A stretch of DNA of 17,097 nucleotides from Funneliformis mosseae (GCA_910592005.1 CAJVPP010001939.1:1-17097); one strand, 5' to 3'. Shown: positions 1 through 9,252, numbered from the stretch's first letter. The notes: generated from the letters alone by a model not told the origin. Translations and numbers: made by a program.

Positions 1-1393
1 TATTATATTTCTGGAAAATTTAAGGGGTAGTTATATAATAATTTTGGATGATCTCAGGCGGTCAGATACTTATGACCGCTACTGTATAATAAAAATTATA
101 ATTTTTATAAATATTAGAATATTAAAAGTTTTACATTAAAAGAATTTTTTATAATAATATATATCAATAATCAGACATATCAAAATATATTGATATAGAT
201 TATTATATTATCAGTAAAGTAACTGCCTAATAATAATAAAGTTATATAGATTATATAATATGATGATCTTATCATATAAAATTCTAAAAATATTAAGAAT
301 TTTAGAATTTTAATGAATTCTAAAAATATAGAAAATCTATAAAATTTTATTGATTTGATAATTATCCTATTTTTACAAATTAAATAAAGCTTAAGAACAC
401 TTAATTTAATATTTATTCTTAATATTTTACTTTATTATTTTTTTTTATTTTTTTATGCATTATTATTTTTTTTAGTTTACTTATTTACTTATATTTTATT
501 TATTAAATTAATTAATTTATAATGTAATAATTAATTAATTATAATAAAAGAAATTTTGTATAAATAGATAAACTTTTTGCTCATGTTATAAATTAATAAT
601 TTTTACAAGTATGAATTTTAATATTATAATAAAGAAATTAATTAAAACTTATATTTTTCTACCTCTTCGTATCTTTATATAATCTGATATGATCCTTATA
701 TATATTTGTAATTGAGTTTATCATCTAAATTTTTAATTAAATTTATTTATAATCTCATTTTTAAGTTTTATATTTGACAAATTTGTTAAATTTAATACAT
801 AAATTTGGTTAAGTTAAGAGTTAAGCAAATCCTAACATTTTAATTATTAGTAGCTTTAAGTAAGAATTTAAGGATATAATTAAGCTGAATTAAAGAATTT
901 TACAGTGATAAAAGTGATAATTTTTACCGGATTCAGATATAAAAAAGTATATAGATTTGTAAATAAAAATTAAATTCATAATAGTTTATATCAATTGATT
1001 GCCTTTAAATTTAGAATAGTACAGTAGGCTTAAATCTAATTGGTTGATCTTAAAATGATCATCATATATTAAATTTCATATAAAAAAAGATCATTTAACT
1101 TTAAATAGATTCACAGCTATAGTGATGAATTCGTAAGGATTATAATAAAAAATTTCTAAAAAATACCTTTTGTTCTATATACTATTAAGTAATTTAGTAA
1201 ATAGAGAGATAATTTAGAACTTAGTTAATAAGGGTTTTATGTCAATTTTTATTATAAAAATCATTAATTATTAAAAAAAAATTACTAGCAAATATCTATT
1301 TACCACAAAGATATATCCCTTTCTAATAAAAAAAAAGAAGGCTTAATATTATGATTTAGAGAATTAGAATAATATTATAAATAGCATAATACT
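1..1393. other. A+T-rich stretch without a recognisable gene
   Basis: No reading frame in either strand gives a protein I can interpret. The sequence is mostly A/T runs. The only structures I see are a G+C-richer hairpin at 58-79 and an imperfect inverted pair, TTAAAATGATC at 1050-1060 and GATCATTTAA at 1089-1098. It may be decayed transposon or intergenic DNA. Confidence 0.6.
58..79. repeat. Perfect 7-bp hairpin, G+C-rich for this region
   Basis: GCGGTCA (58-64) and its exact complement TGACCGC (73-79) enclose an 8-base A/T-rich loop. The stem is five-sevenths G+C in a region that is otherwise nearly pure A/T, so it stands out. It could be the end of a transposon lying to the left, or chance. 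No function can be assigned. Confidence 0.45.
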
Positions 1394-1416
1394 ATATATT
1401 GTGAACTATAGTATCC
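1394..1416 (+). repeat. Left terminal inverted repeat of the pogo-like element
   Basis: It reads ATATATTGT, then GAA, then CTATAGTATCC. The complement of 3707-3729 reads ATATATTGT, then AGG, then CTATAGTATCC. So 20 of 23 bases match and the three differences are transitions. Confidence 0.7.
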
Positions 1417-1734
1417 TCCTATGTATAGTACTCCTTCAAAAATTTTTGCATGATTTTAAAGTACCCAGATACTATACACAGAAATTTCAATTTCAGTCAT
1501 CAAAAATTTGTTAAGTATCCAGAGTATAATATTAGAAAATATTATTTACAATGTATAATATTCAGGTACAGAATTATTTTTATTAATAAATTACCGTTGC
1601 ATATTTTTTTTTTGAAAAATTTTATAAAATTTAATAATATTATACAATTTAAAGCAAATAAGCAATTTATTAAAATAAAATGAAAAAACAAATTTAATAA
1701 AAAAAAATAAGAAAAAAATAAAGAAATAAAATTA

Positions 1735-3283
1735 CTAATTCAATAATAACTGAATTGTTACATCTACATTCTCCTCTACTTTTGCTTTATTTATTAATTG
1801 ATTAAATCTATTTTATTTTGCATCAGCTTCTTCTTCCTTTATCTCATTACAACTTTTATTATTTTTATTATTAATTTTATTATTGATTTCGTTTGTATCA
1901 TTTCTAATATCCCAATTATTTTTATAATCATTTTCTTCAGAATATTTCATCATTACTTTGATTATTAGGATCTTCTATTTCTTTATCATCATTTACTGAA
2001 TCCAATTTTTTATAATCAAATAATAAATCATCTTCTGATCTATCAAGTTCTGTAGAAATGCCATAACATTTAAAAGAATTTTTTATAAGATCAACACTAA
2101 CTTCTTCCTATGAATCTTTTATCCAAGTTACAATAGTTGAATAAGAAGGTCACTTTATTTTATTTATAATAGTAAATGCATGATCATTGGAAACCATCCA
2201 TTCATTATATCTTTTTTTTACCTAAATTATATAATTAATATAAATTAAAATATTATAATAAATATATAAAATTAAATTATAAATAAAAATTTAATTTACC
2301 TTTGACTTAAAACTTTTATTAATTAAAACATCTAATAGTTATAACTTTGAAGTACAACCACCAGGAATTATGACAATATTGGTATTTTTTTAACTAATTG
2401 ATTCTTTACATTATTTACAGTATAATTACAAAAGGTATCAAGAACTAAAAGAGAACGTGAATTTCTAAATGAATTTCATGAAGTCTATACTCTTTCAATC
2501 TACTATAGCATTTCATTCTAATTTACCCATCCCTTTTCATTCACGTGTACATGAATGCCATCTGGAAATTTTTCTTTTAGGATTTTTTTAGTTTAAAAAT
2601 ACATACAGCCAGAAGTTTTGTATCATCTACTATATATCTAAGTATAACTGTAAAAGAAGTTTGTTCATACCTCATTATACAAATTAATACAGTTTTCTTT
2701 TCCTTTTTATTGATTGTAGTATTACTAGGTAGGTTGAACTACATTGGTATTTTATTTATATTTCCTATATACTTCAATAGATATTTATATTACATTATCA
2801 TATATAATATATAACTCAAAAAGGATTGTTGAAGTTCAATTAGTTCAGATAGTAAATATTGTGCTATTATTATTTTATAGCGTTTACTTAAATCATACCT
2901 TTCTAAAAAAACATCAAGCCATTTTGCTTGAAAATTTAAATTCAACAATACTTGGATTATTTAACATAGATTCACAATTTTTAGATAAAATAACAACTTT
3001 ACGAGTAATTAATTTTTAAGTTATAGTATTTCTATTAGCTCTTTTTTTAATAATTTATGAAAATAAATTATCTTCTAAATCTAGATATTTAAGAAGTTTT
3101 CCTGGATGGATTTTTGCAACATAAGACGTTATTTCTAATATTTTTTTTCTTTTTTTAACCTAATTATGAACTTGTTTTAATTCAATATTGAATTTTTTTG
3201 CTATTTCACAAACATTTCTTCTATTATTTTCAAAAAAGTTTACTACTATAAGTTTTTCTCTAATATACTACTGTTTCTATCAT
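1735..3283 (-). pseudogene. Pogo-like (DDE_1/CENP-B type) transposase relic
   Basis: Once a cut-and-paste transposase of the pogo/Tigger group that bound the element's ends and moved it. From the putative ATG (3283-3281) the relic shows, in order, an N-terminal helix-turn-helix (CEIAKKFNIELKQVHN), a CENP-B-type second DNA-binding segment (PGKLLKYLDLEDNLFS), a heavily damaged catalytic centre (KKGKKTVLICTMRYEQTSFT is still legible near 2670-2730), then IIPGGCTSKL followed by a stop where QPLDV is expected, INKSFKSK, an intron, VKKRYNEWMVSNDHAF, and the tail SFKCYGISTELDRSEDDLLF. The acidic, Asn/Lys-rich C-terminus ends at the stop at 1735-1737. Several in-frame stops and frameshifts (for example near 1945) kill it. 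The length, about 490 residues without the intron, suits the family. Family membership is confident; domain limits are approximate. Confidence 0.85.
2222..2299 (-). other. 78-nt intron in the pogo-like transposase relic
   Basis: On the minus strand the sequence runs KSK, then GTAAAT...TTTAG, then VKKRYNEW. Removing exactly 78 nt keeps the codon phase (TCA AAG | GTA AAA). The GT and AG ends and the seamless family motif on both sides make this a real spliceosomal intron preserved in a dead gene. Confidence 0.8.
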
Positions 3284-3706
3284 TTTTATGGTAATTAGTT
3301 ACATGATTTTTTATTTTATTTCTTTCTAATAACTACTATTTTATACTTTATATTACTAATAAAATATAAAACAAATGTGTAAAAAGATATGTAAAATAGC
3401 AAAATTTAAAAAATAAGAAAAGTATATTTATTTTTTCCCAATAAGGTGAACAGTTTCAAGCTATTAATAAAAATAAGATAAAGCATATTATGAGAAAATG
3501 CAGATTTTTAATACTATATTCAGAATTGTCAGCTAAACATAAGATATATTACAAATAATCAATAGATCATATTAGTAGTAAAGGTATTATACATGGTAAG
3601 TACTCAAGATATTTTACAATTTCTGAGCCCCTTCTATGTATAATATCTACCAATGTAATATACTTTCAGGTATGACAAAAAATCTCTAAAATTTGCAAAG
3701 AACCTG
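3284..3706. other. 5' non-coding arm of the pogo-like element
   Basis: No protein is legible between the transposase start and the right inverted repeat. Two inverted copies of an ATGTATAATA-like word (GGTATTATACATGG near 3584-3597 and CTATGTATAATATC near 3634-3647) could form a stem or be transposase-binding sites. This is the region where a promoter of the minus-strand gene would have lain, but no promoter motif can be singled out in such A/T-rich DNA. Confidence 0.4.
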
Positions 3707-3729
3707 GGATACTATAGCCTACAATATAT
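3707..3729 (-). repeat. Right terminal inverted repeat of the pogo-like element
   Basis: It begins GGATACTATAG and ends ACAATATAT; its complement matches 1394-1416 at 20 of 23 positions. It marks the promoter-proximal end of the minus-strand transposase relic. Confidence 0.7.
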
Positions 3730-3911
3730 GATATATTATTATATTTGAGCAAATAAATATATCAAATTTAAGCTAATATTTGAATTTAATTAGTAAAGCC
3801 TTATATTTAAAATATTATAACAGACTAATAGTAATTGCAAAAAAAAAATCTAAAATTAATGCTAATATATTTTCTTATCTAAAACACAAGTTTTATTTAT
3901 CTATAGTTTAA

Positions 3912-4100
3912 TATAATATAAAAGAAAAGAAATTCAAGAAGTCTTCAAAACGATTAATCAGATTCTTTAAATTACTGCAAGATACAATGATATATTATCA
4001 TAATTTATACAAAACTGATGATGATCTAAATATGTAAATTCATTTAATTATATGTTACTATTTGAAAAAAAATTTGAAAGAGAATATAAAAGAATTTCAG
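3912..4100 (+). pseudogene. Unrecognised coding fragment A of a decayed element
   Basis: A frame with one stop (4035-4037) reads like protein rather than random A/T sequence, including KSSKRLIRFFKLLQDT and MIYYHNLYKTDDDLNM. It ends at CAG followed by GTAAGT, a possible intron donor. A second fragment just downstream (EIEIYISVCVELDEIKLD, about 4152-4209) could be the next exon, but the phase across the proposed intron does not fit, so an indel or another splice site is needed. I do not recognise the family. It is probably the 5' part of the same element as fragments B to D. Confidence 0.4.
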
Positions 4101-4372
4101 GTAAGTTATATATATTACAAAGTAATATTTTTTACTCAGAATCTGAATTTTAGAAATTGAAATCTATATATCAGTATGTGTAGAGCTTGATGAAATAAAA
4201 TTAGATAAATAAATAGCTTTATTTATGAATATGCTTTTTATATAGTTGATATTTTTATTATTTTTTTAGAAATAATTTTTCTTAATAAGAAGATTAAACT
4301 AATGGCAAGTATTTTATATATAAAGTAATATATATATCATAAAAACCTATTCTTAACTCAAAGAATTCAAAA

Positions 4373-4674
4373 AGATGCTTAAAAATCTAAACTATTGTTA
4401 AAAGGTTTTTTGATCAATTAGTAGCTAGAACTAATTCACAAATTAAGAATAATATGACTAATCAAAAAAAATATAATGAGACTGGTTTTGTTTTATTATT
4501 TTTTAATGAAATTAAATAATAAATTTATTAATAAAGTTAAGGTAGAAGTTGAGCTTTTACTAGATTCATCTGAAATGTCTTCATTAGTAATAGAAACCTT
4601 AGCTAATGCAAGCTTAATGTAAAATATAAGACTATTGCAAGATATAAAACTCAGCACGTGAGGGTATATATAAT
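4373..4674 (+). pseudogene. Unrecognised coding fragment B, cut by the hairpin-array element
   Basis: Two adjoining frames read TIVKRFFDQLVARTNSQIK and then, after a one-base shift near 4515, VKVEVELLLDSSEMSSL and VIETLANASL. It continues through convertible stops to the insertion point of the 1,063-bp element. Codon phase is unbroken across the insertion if one copy of the 8-bp target duplication is removed with the insert. I do not recognise the protein. The non-random amino-acid mixture, rich in Glu, Val and Ser rather than only Ile, Lys and Asn, supports former coding. Confidence 0.4.
4667..4674. repeat. Left 8-bp target-site duplication (TATATAAT)
   Basis: Identical to 5738-5745 and directly abutting the perfect 10-bp terminal inverted repeats of the inserted element. 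Low sequence complexity tempers the certainty, but the exact abutment is persuasive. Confidence 0.7.
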
Positions 4675-4684
4675 TAGAGTTCTG
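4675..4684 (+). repeat. Left terminal inverted repeat of the hairpin-array element
   Basis: TAGAGTTCTG, exact complement of 5728-5737. Beyond these ten bases the two ends continue with looser similarity (GAATGAGTCGAGTCAAG versus GACAAGTCAAGTTAAC after complementing). Confidence 0.8.
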
Positions 4685-4860
4685 AATGAGTCGAGTCAAG
4701 TCGAATTTAAAGACCAACTCTATTTGACTCATTTTTTTCAAGTCGAGCTGAGTCAAATTTATTTTATAAAATTTTTCAATTTGATTTGATTCAAGTTATA
4801 TAAATTTTAAACTCGACTCAATTTGACTCGACTCAATTTTAACTTGATTCAATTTTAAAA
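4685..4860. repeat. Left subterminal cluster of GAGTCAAGTCGA-type words
   Basis: Many short copies of a (G/C)A(A/G)TC(A/G)AGT-like word occur in both orientations, for example GAGTCGAGTCAAGTCGA near 4688-4704 and ACTCGACTCAATTTGACTCG near 4812-4831. Clusters like this in transposons are often transposase-binding sites. That role is an inference. Confidence 0.6.
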
Positions 4861-4914
4861 AAAAATAATAAAAAAAAAATGAAAAGAACAATTTGGGTCA
4901 TCGTTCTTTTTAAA

Positions 4915-5570
4915 TGATTTTTTTTATCGTTCAAGTCGAATGATTCTTTATTGTTCTTCTTAAATGATTTTTTTATCATTCAAGTCGAACGATTTCTTAT
5001 CGTTCTTCTTGAATGATTTTTTTATCATTCAAGTCGAACGATTCCTTATTGTTCTTCTTGAATGATTTTTTTATTATTCAAGTTGAATGATTCCTTATCG
5101 TTCTTCTTGAATGATTTTTTTATTGTTCAAGTCGAACGATTTCTTATCGTTCTTCTTGAATGATTTTTTATCGTTCAAGTCGAATAATTCCTTATCTTTC
5201 TTCTTGAATGATTTTTTATTGTTCAAGTCGAATGATTCCTTATCATTCTTCTTGAACGATTTTTTTATTGTTCAAGTCGAATGATTCTTATCATTCTTCT
5301 TAAATGATTTTTTTATTGTTCAAGTCGAACGATTCCTTATCATTCTTCTTGAACGATTCCTTATTGTTCTTCTTGAACAATTTTATTATCGTTCAAGTCA
5401 AATGATTTCTTATCATTCTTCTTGAACAATTTTTTTATCATTTAAGTTAAACGATTCCTTATCATTCAACTTGAACGATTTCTAATTGTTCTTCTTAGAA
5501 TGATTTTTTTATTATTTAAGTTGAACGATTTCTTATCGTTCTTCTTAAAACGATTTTTTATCATTCAAAT
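4915..5570. repeat. Tandem array of alternating 24-25-bp hairpin monomers (about 49-bp period)
   Basis: Each about 49-bp unit holds two small palindromes: GAACGAT-ttctt-ATCGTTC (for example 4987-5005), a TTCTT spacer, then GAATGAT-ttttt-ATCATTC (5011-5030), an AAGTC spacer, and so on. Successive AAGTC spacers start about 48-50 bp apart (near 4931, 4981, 5031, 5080, 5128, 5176, 5224, 5273, 5321). One 73-bp gap before about 5394 equals one and a half units, so the basic monomer is the 24-25-bp hairpin. There are about 27 monomers. Copies differ mainly at CG versus TG or CA inside the arms. The plus strand is pyrimidine-rich. Confidence 0.85.
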
Positions 5571-5727
5571 CAACTCAAGTCAACTCGAATTTAAATTGAA
5601 TCGAGTTAAATATTTAACTCAATTTGAATTTGGCTTGACTCGCAAATCATCAAGTCAAAAAAATATAAACTTGACTTGATTTGAACTCAACTCAGCTTAT
5701 CTGACTTGTGAGTTAACTTGACTTGTC
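5571..5727. repeat. Right subterminal cluster of CAAGTCAACTCGA-type words
   Basis: Mirror counterpart of the left cluster, with copies such as CAACTCAAGTCAACTCGA near 5571-5588 and ACTTGACTTG near 5718-5727. It completes the symmetry of the element. Confidence 0.6.
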
Positions 5728-5737
5728 CAGAACTCTA
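5728..5737 (-). repeat. Right terminal inverted repeat of the hairpin-array element
   Basis: CAGAACTCTA, exact complement of 4675-4684, immediately followed by the second TATATAAT. Confidence 0.8.
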
Positions 5738-5745
5738 TATATAAT
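5738..5745. repeat. Right 8-bp target-site duplication (TATATAAT)
   Basis: Identical to 4667-4674 on the other side of the inserted element. Confidence 0.7.
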
Positions 5746-6500
5746 AATAGTAAAAAGGTTTTTATTAAAGAATGTAAGTATATTAAACATATAAATATTT
5801 TAAGTTCTTGATTTGTAAATAATTAACTGATATCTAACTTTTATAGGTTAAAACTTAGTTATTTTAATATATACAATTTTTATAATATTTACAAATACCA
5901 CCATAGTGATATGACTTATACATAAAGTTATTCATTTTATTACAATATTTCTAAAAGTCTTACCAGAAATTATATCTATTTTATTTTATAATCCAAATCA
6001 GAAAAAAAATATCTATAATGAAAATAGTATTAGTAGAAGTATTATTATTCATAATGCAACTTTGTATTTTTTTTTTATTTATAGCTTAATTATACAGAAT
6101 AAAAATAGACATTTATTAAGTTGTCTATACCAGAGATCTACAATAAGTTGAATGTCTTTTAATTTACAGCTATAATAATAGAATCAAATAATATCAAACT
6201 GATTGAAGTATGAAGAATATGAAACTTATCAACTTATTAGAAAAATCTTTTCATTTGACTATGAATTATGTAAATGCTCTTAAATATTTAATAGATAATA
6301 TTGAAATAAAGATATATATAAAAGCATAAGTATTAGTAACACCTATAGATTATTTTGAATAGCTTTATATATGGTATACTATAGCTTATCATATCAGTAT
6401 TAAAAATTTATCAGTAATATCAAAACTAAAGTTACTTGTCTAAATTCATTTTAGATTTGACAAAATGTTTAAACTATAATTTTGCTAAATTTTTACTAAA
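5738..6500 (+). pseudogene. Unrecognised coding fragment C of the decayed element
   Basis: The frame entering the hairpin-array insertion continues here and reads, with many stops, segments such as KGFY, RYDLYIKLFILL (TGA at the R position), LYLFYFIIQIRKKISIMKIV (about 5970-6029), MSFNLQL, KYEEYETYQLIRKIFSFDYE (about 6208-6267) and SNTYRLF. Amino-acid choice is protein-like, and almost every stop would be removed by one transition. I do not recognise the family and no catalytic motif is visible. From about 6480 to 7198 protein-like pieces alternate between two frames (for example LTKCLNYNFAKFLLKY from 6459 and ILMVEPLYISLNNCETVFLV from about 6679), which points to indels in one former gene. 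Confidence 0.4.
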
Positions 6501-7198
6501 GTATTAATATAGTTTCACATTTTATATACTTTAATATAGTTTTACCTTTTTCAGAATTTTGCAGATTTTTTAATAAAATTTAATATAATTTCATTACATT
6601 TATCTTTTTCTATTTAAATAACTTGCAAACCCTCTATGTTTCATTTAATAACCTTAATTAAAACAAATTTTATATATTATTTTGATGGTTGAACCTTTAT
6701 ATATATCTTTAAATAATTGTGAAACTGTATTTCTTGTTAATTACTAATTTTTTGATAAGTATTTTCACAAGGTATTTAAACATAAAAAGGTATTAGCAAA
6801 AAAACTAAAACTTTATAAGATTAATTTATTATTAGAATTAATGTTTTAAAGGTAATCTCAAATGCATTTGATAATACTATGAAAATTTGAATAATATAAA
6901 GTTTCAGAAACTAGATATCTTATTAATCTACTGGATTGATTCTGTTAGTTTTAGATATTTATTCCATTATATTTTACAGTGAAAATTAGACAGCATATAG
7001 AGAAATTATATTTCATATTGAATTATTTTTATCATATAAATAAAAATATTATAGCAAATTTTGATTATTTTAAGCAATATTTTTATTGGGCTGAACTGAT
7101 CATCTTATTTATCAAATTTTTTAGATTCACTTTACATATTTAATGATTATTAAGTGAAAATTTTCTATAGCTTACTTTAAAAATAAATTTGCAAATTA
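6501..7198 (+). pseudogene. Frame-shifted middle of the unrecognised element
   Basis: No single frame stays open, but fragments such as ILMVEPLYISLNNCETVFLV and FFDKYFHKVFKHKKVLAKK (about 6750-6806) look like remnants of protein and lie between fragments C and D in the same orientation. Read together, they suggest one long coding region broken by several indels. Nothing identifies its function. Confidence 0.35.
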
Positions 7199-7792
7199 AA
7201 TGTAGCTAAACAGATTATTTAAGAAACGCAAATAATTAATCAGATGTATAATAATAATTCTTTCACTAAAGTGTTTTCTAAGAATCATAACATCAGATAT
7301 TTAGCAAAATAGCTAAAATATCTTGAAAAATATACTGCTCTCTTTCTTTTAAATTTATTTACAGATGTTTACCAAAACCTCAGCAAATCATCACATTCAA
7401 ATTCTAAAGCTTATAAGCTTCTGATACTTAAAGCTTAAGTTGATATTAAGGTATTATCAATAGCTTAGAATACATTACATCTGTCTTAAGAAGATAGATA
7501 TTATGACTTAAAGGATTATATAGATTTTCATAAGGTAAGTGGTATTTTAACTTATAAGCATGCTTATCACTTTGAATATCTTTTATTTAAAATAGAGAAT
7601 CAGTATTAGTATTGTATCAATTATCTTATGAGTAGAATTGAAAGTAGTTATAAGACTTTTTAGAAAAGTGTAAATTTATTTGATGGAGTGATCATAGATA
7701 AAGATATAAATGAGTTGAATATTACTGAAAATGAAATTATTGATACTAATAATGAAGAAGACTTTATTATAGATAATAATATAGATTTATAA
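7199..7792 (+). pseudogene. Unrecognised coding fragment D, acidic C-terminal end
   Basis: The clearest part of the unknown element: one frame of about 197 codons with a handful of stops (TAA or TAG where Gln or Trp could have stood). It reads FTKVFSKNHNIRYLAK, LKYLEKYTALFLLNLFTDVY, YYDLKDYIDFHKVSGILTYK, HAYHFEYLLFKIENQY, INYLMSRIESSYKTF and VNLFDGVIIDKDINELNITE, and ends in an Asp/Glu/Asn-rich tail at the stop TAA 7790-7792. The acidic tail and clean stop suggest a true C-terminus. A GTAAGT at 7536-7541 is read through without loss of frame, so no intron is needed. I do not know the family; a mobile-element protein is most likely from context. Confidence 0.5.
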
Positions 7793-9095
7793 TTCAAAAG
7801 AACTCTAAATACTTTAACAAGTATATAATTTAGAAAAATATAAGGTTGTAAAAAATACTAATATAGAGTAAATAGTAGTTATAATTTTGTAAATATTATT
7901 TTTTATAAATACAGAAAAAATCAAGTTTAATTTTGATTCTTTAAATATTTTTTTATTTGAATTAAAATGATTATTTTAACTATTAATTTATTAATAAAAT
8001 CACTTAATTATTCTTTTTTAATCATCATATTTTTCATATTGTTCTTATCTTTTGTTAAAATATTACTTTTAGTAATTTAATAATAACTTAAGAAACTTTT
8101 TTTTGATTTAATTGTTTATAGATTACGTGATCACACAAATTTTCATTAATTAATAAAATTTTAGCAATAATAAAAAATGATCAATAAAATTAGCTAATTA
8201 TAATAAAAGCTCACTATATTGTCTAAAACTTGTATCAAATATATTCTATTTAATTTATTATTTTATTGAAAAATTTAAATATCTAGAAAACTTTGATAAT
8301 TTTGATTTTGATATTATCTATAATTTAAAACAATCTAATATTTTAAGAGAACTACTGATTTATTTATAAGATTTAGAACTTCTATCCTTAAACTAATTAA
8401 ACAACTTAATAACTAGAAAATCTTTATAATAGTTACTATTTAAATCTTTGCATTAGTTAAATTTTATCAATCAACCTTCTACTAACTTTTCAAAAGATTA
8501 TATCTATCAAATTATTCTTAATTTAATTCTTATATTATAAATCATATTAAAATTAAAAGTTCACTATTCTTAAAGTAAATATAAAATTTTATCAATCAAT
8601 AAAATATTCTTTTAGTAAAATACCATTAATTAATTAATGTGAATATACATATTTAAAGATTAGCTTTAAAATAGAAAAAAATATTTTAGATCTTATTCTA
8701 TTAGATATTAGATTTGAATTATTAATAATAATTAAAAAAGAATTATTTGAAAATTTTATCTTAGTATTAGGATTCTTATTGAATGATTCTATATTTAAGA
8801 TATTTTATTATATAATTATTAGAAAGAGTTAGAAAGTAATTGAATTAATTGTTAAATAGTCAAAGATAGATTCTTAATTATTCATTAAGATAAAGTTTAA
8901 AATTGTTAACCTTATCTAAGAATACATGCTAAATAGAACTTTAAGAGTTTGAATAAGTTTTAATAATATAAAGTTAAAGAAATTAATTAATTTTTTAGGT
9001 TTAATAAAATCTTTAGATTTTATATTATTAAGATAAATATCTTTTTTGTGTATAATATTATAAAATAATTCTAATTGAATTAAACAGTAATATAT
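7793..9095. other. A+T-rich stretch, at most a weak coding ghost
   Basis: Nothing convincing. On the plus strand about 8670-8960 stays open with few stops and reads LDLILLDIRFELL and VLGFLLNDSIFKIFYY, but Ile, Leu, Phe and Lys dominate, as expected from A/T-rich DNA by chance. No repeats, TIRs or RNA genes were recognised. Confidence 0.4.
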
Positions 9096-9098
9096 ATA

Positions 9099-9249
9099 GA
9101 AAGTTTATTAGAAAAATAGGATTCTGAAATTTTTTAACTAAAATTAAAACTTTATAACATTTTAATCTAATAATATTAAAAATTAAAATGTAATAAAAAA
9201 TAAATTTTTATAAAAAAATTCTCAGAGTCCTATTTTTTTAGTAAACTTC
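9099..9249. mobile_element. 151-bp fold-back MITE with TA target sites
   Basis: The element is nearly one long palindrome. The left arm GAAAGTTTATTAGAAAAATA, continuing GGATTCTGAAATTTTTT, pairs with the complement of the right arm (GAAGTTTACTAAAAAAATA, GGACTCTGAGAATTTTTTT). Inner bases continue pairing (ACATTTTAAT with ATTAAAATGT), leaving a short A/T loop. TA dinucleotides sit at 9097-9098 and 9250-9251, consistent with the Tc1/mariner/pogo target duplication. It has no coding capacity. Most mismatches between the arms are transitions, with a few one-base gaps. If transcribed it would form a long hairpin RNA. Confidence 0.7.
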
Positions 9250-9252
9250 TAT

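Larger units (their letters stand above)
1394..3729 (-). mobile_element. Decayed pogo/CENP-B-like DNA transposon
   Basis: About 2.3 kb bounded by imperfect 23-bp terminal inverted repeats (1394-1416 and 3707-3729; three adjacent mismatches, all transitions). It contains a minus-strand relic of a pogo-type transposase. Pogo elements duplicate TA on insertion. TA dinucleotides abut both ends, but in this composition that proves nothing, so the exact boundary is uncertain by a few bases. The left subterminal DNA also carries a second inverted copy of the TATAGTATC motif (CAGATACTATA near 1466-1476). The element is far too damaged to encode an active enzyme. Confidence 0.75.
4675..5737. mobile_element. 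1,063-bp non-autonomous element with hAT-like ends and a hairpin array
   Basis: The ends are TAGAGTTCTG (4675-4684) and CAGAACTCTA (5728-5737), a perfect 10-bp inverted repeat, flanked by an 8-bp direct duplication. An 8-bp duplication and a TA-G-G terminal consensus are hallmarks of the hAT superfamily, so I infer mobilisation by a hAT transposase. There is no coding capacity. The layout is symmetrical: the outer about 180 bp on each side are packed with GTCAAGTCGA/ACTCGACTCAA-like words in both orientations, and the centre is an array of 24-25-bp hairpin monomers. Much richer in CpG than the flanks, it interrupts the unrecognised element spanning 3912-7792 and is therefore younger than it. 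Confidence 0.8.

Noticed and set aside
1450..1683. Plus-strand open frame of 77 codons
   Set aside because: It lies in the 3' non-coding arm of the pogo-like element; Ile/Phe/Lys/Asn-rich composition is what A/T-rich DNA gives by chance, and no motif is present.
2744..3019. Plus-strand open frame of 91 codons with a hydrophobic start
   Set aside because: It is antisense to the damaged middle of the pogo-like transposase; apparent membrane-like segments come from the A/T-rich complement.
4496..4756. Minus-strand open frame of 86 codons
   Set aside because: It crosses the left end of the hairpin-array element and is antisense to coding fragment B, so it is a by-product of the insertion.
4915..5570. 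CRISPR-like regular repeats
   Set aside because: There are no unique spacers: both halves of every unit are repeated and palindromic, and the array sits inside a transposable element in a eukaryotic context.
3912..7792. Alternative genetic code in which TAA and TAG encode Gln
   Set aside because: TGA stops, frameshifts and lost catalytic residues occur in the same relics, and several TAG/TGA codons stand where Trp is expected, so decay explains the stops better than recoding.
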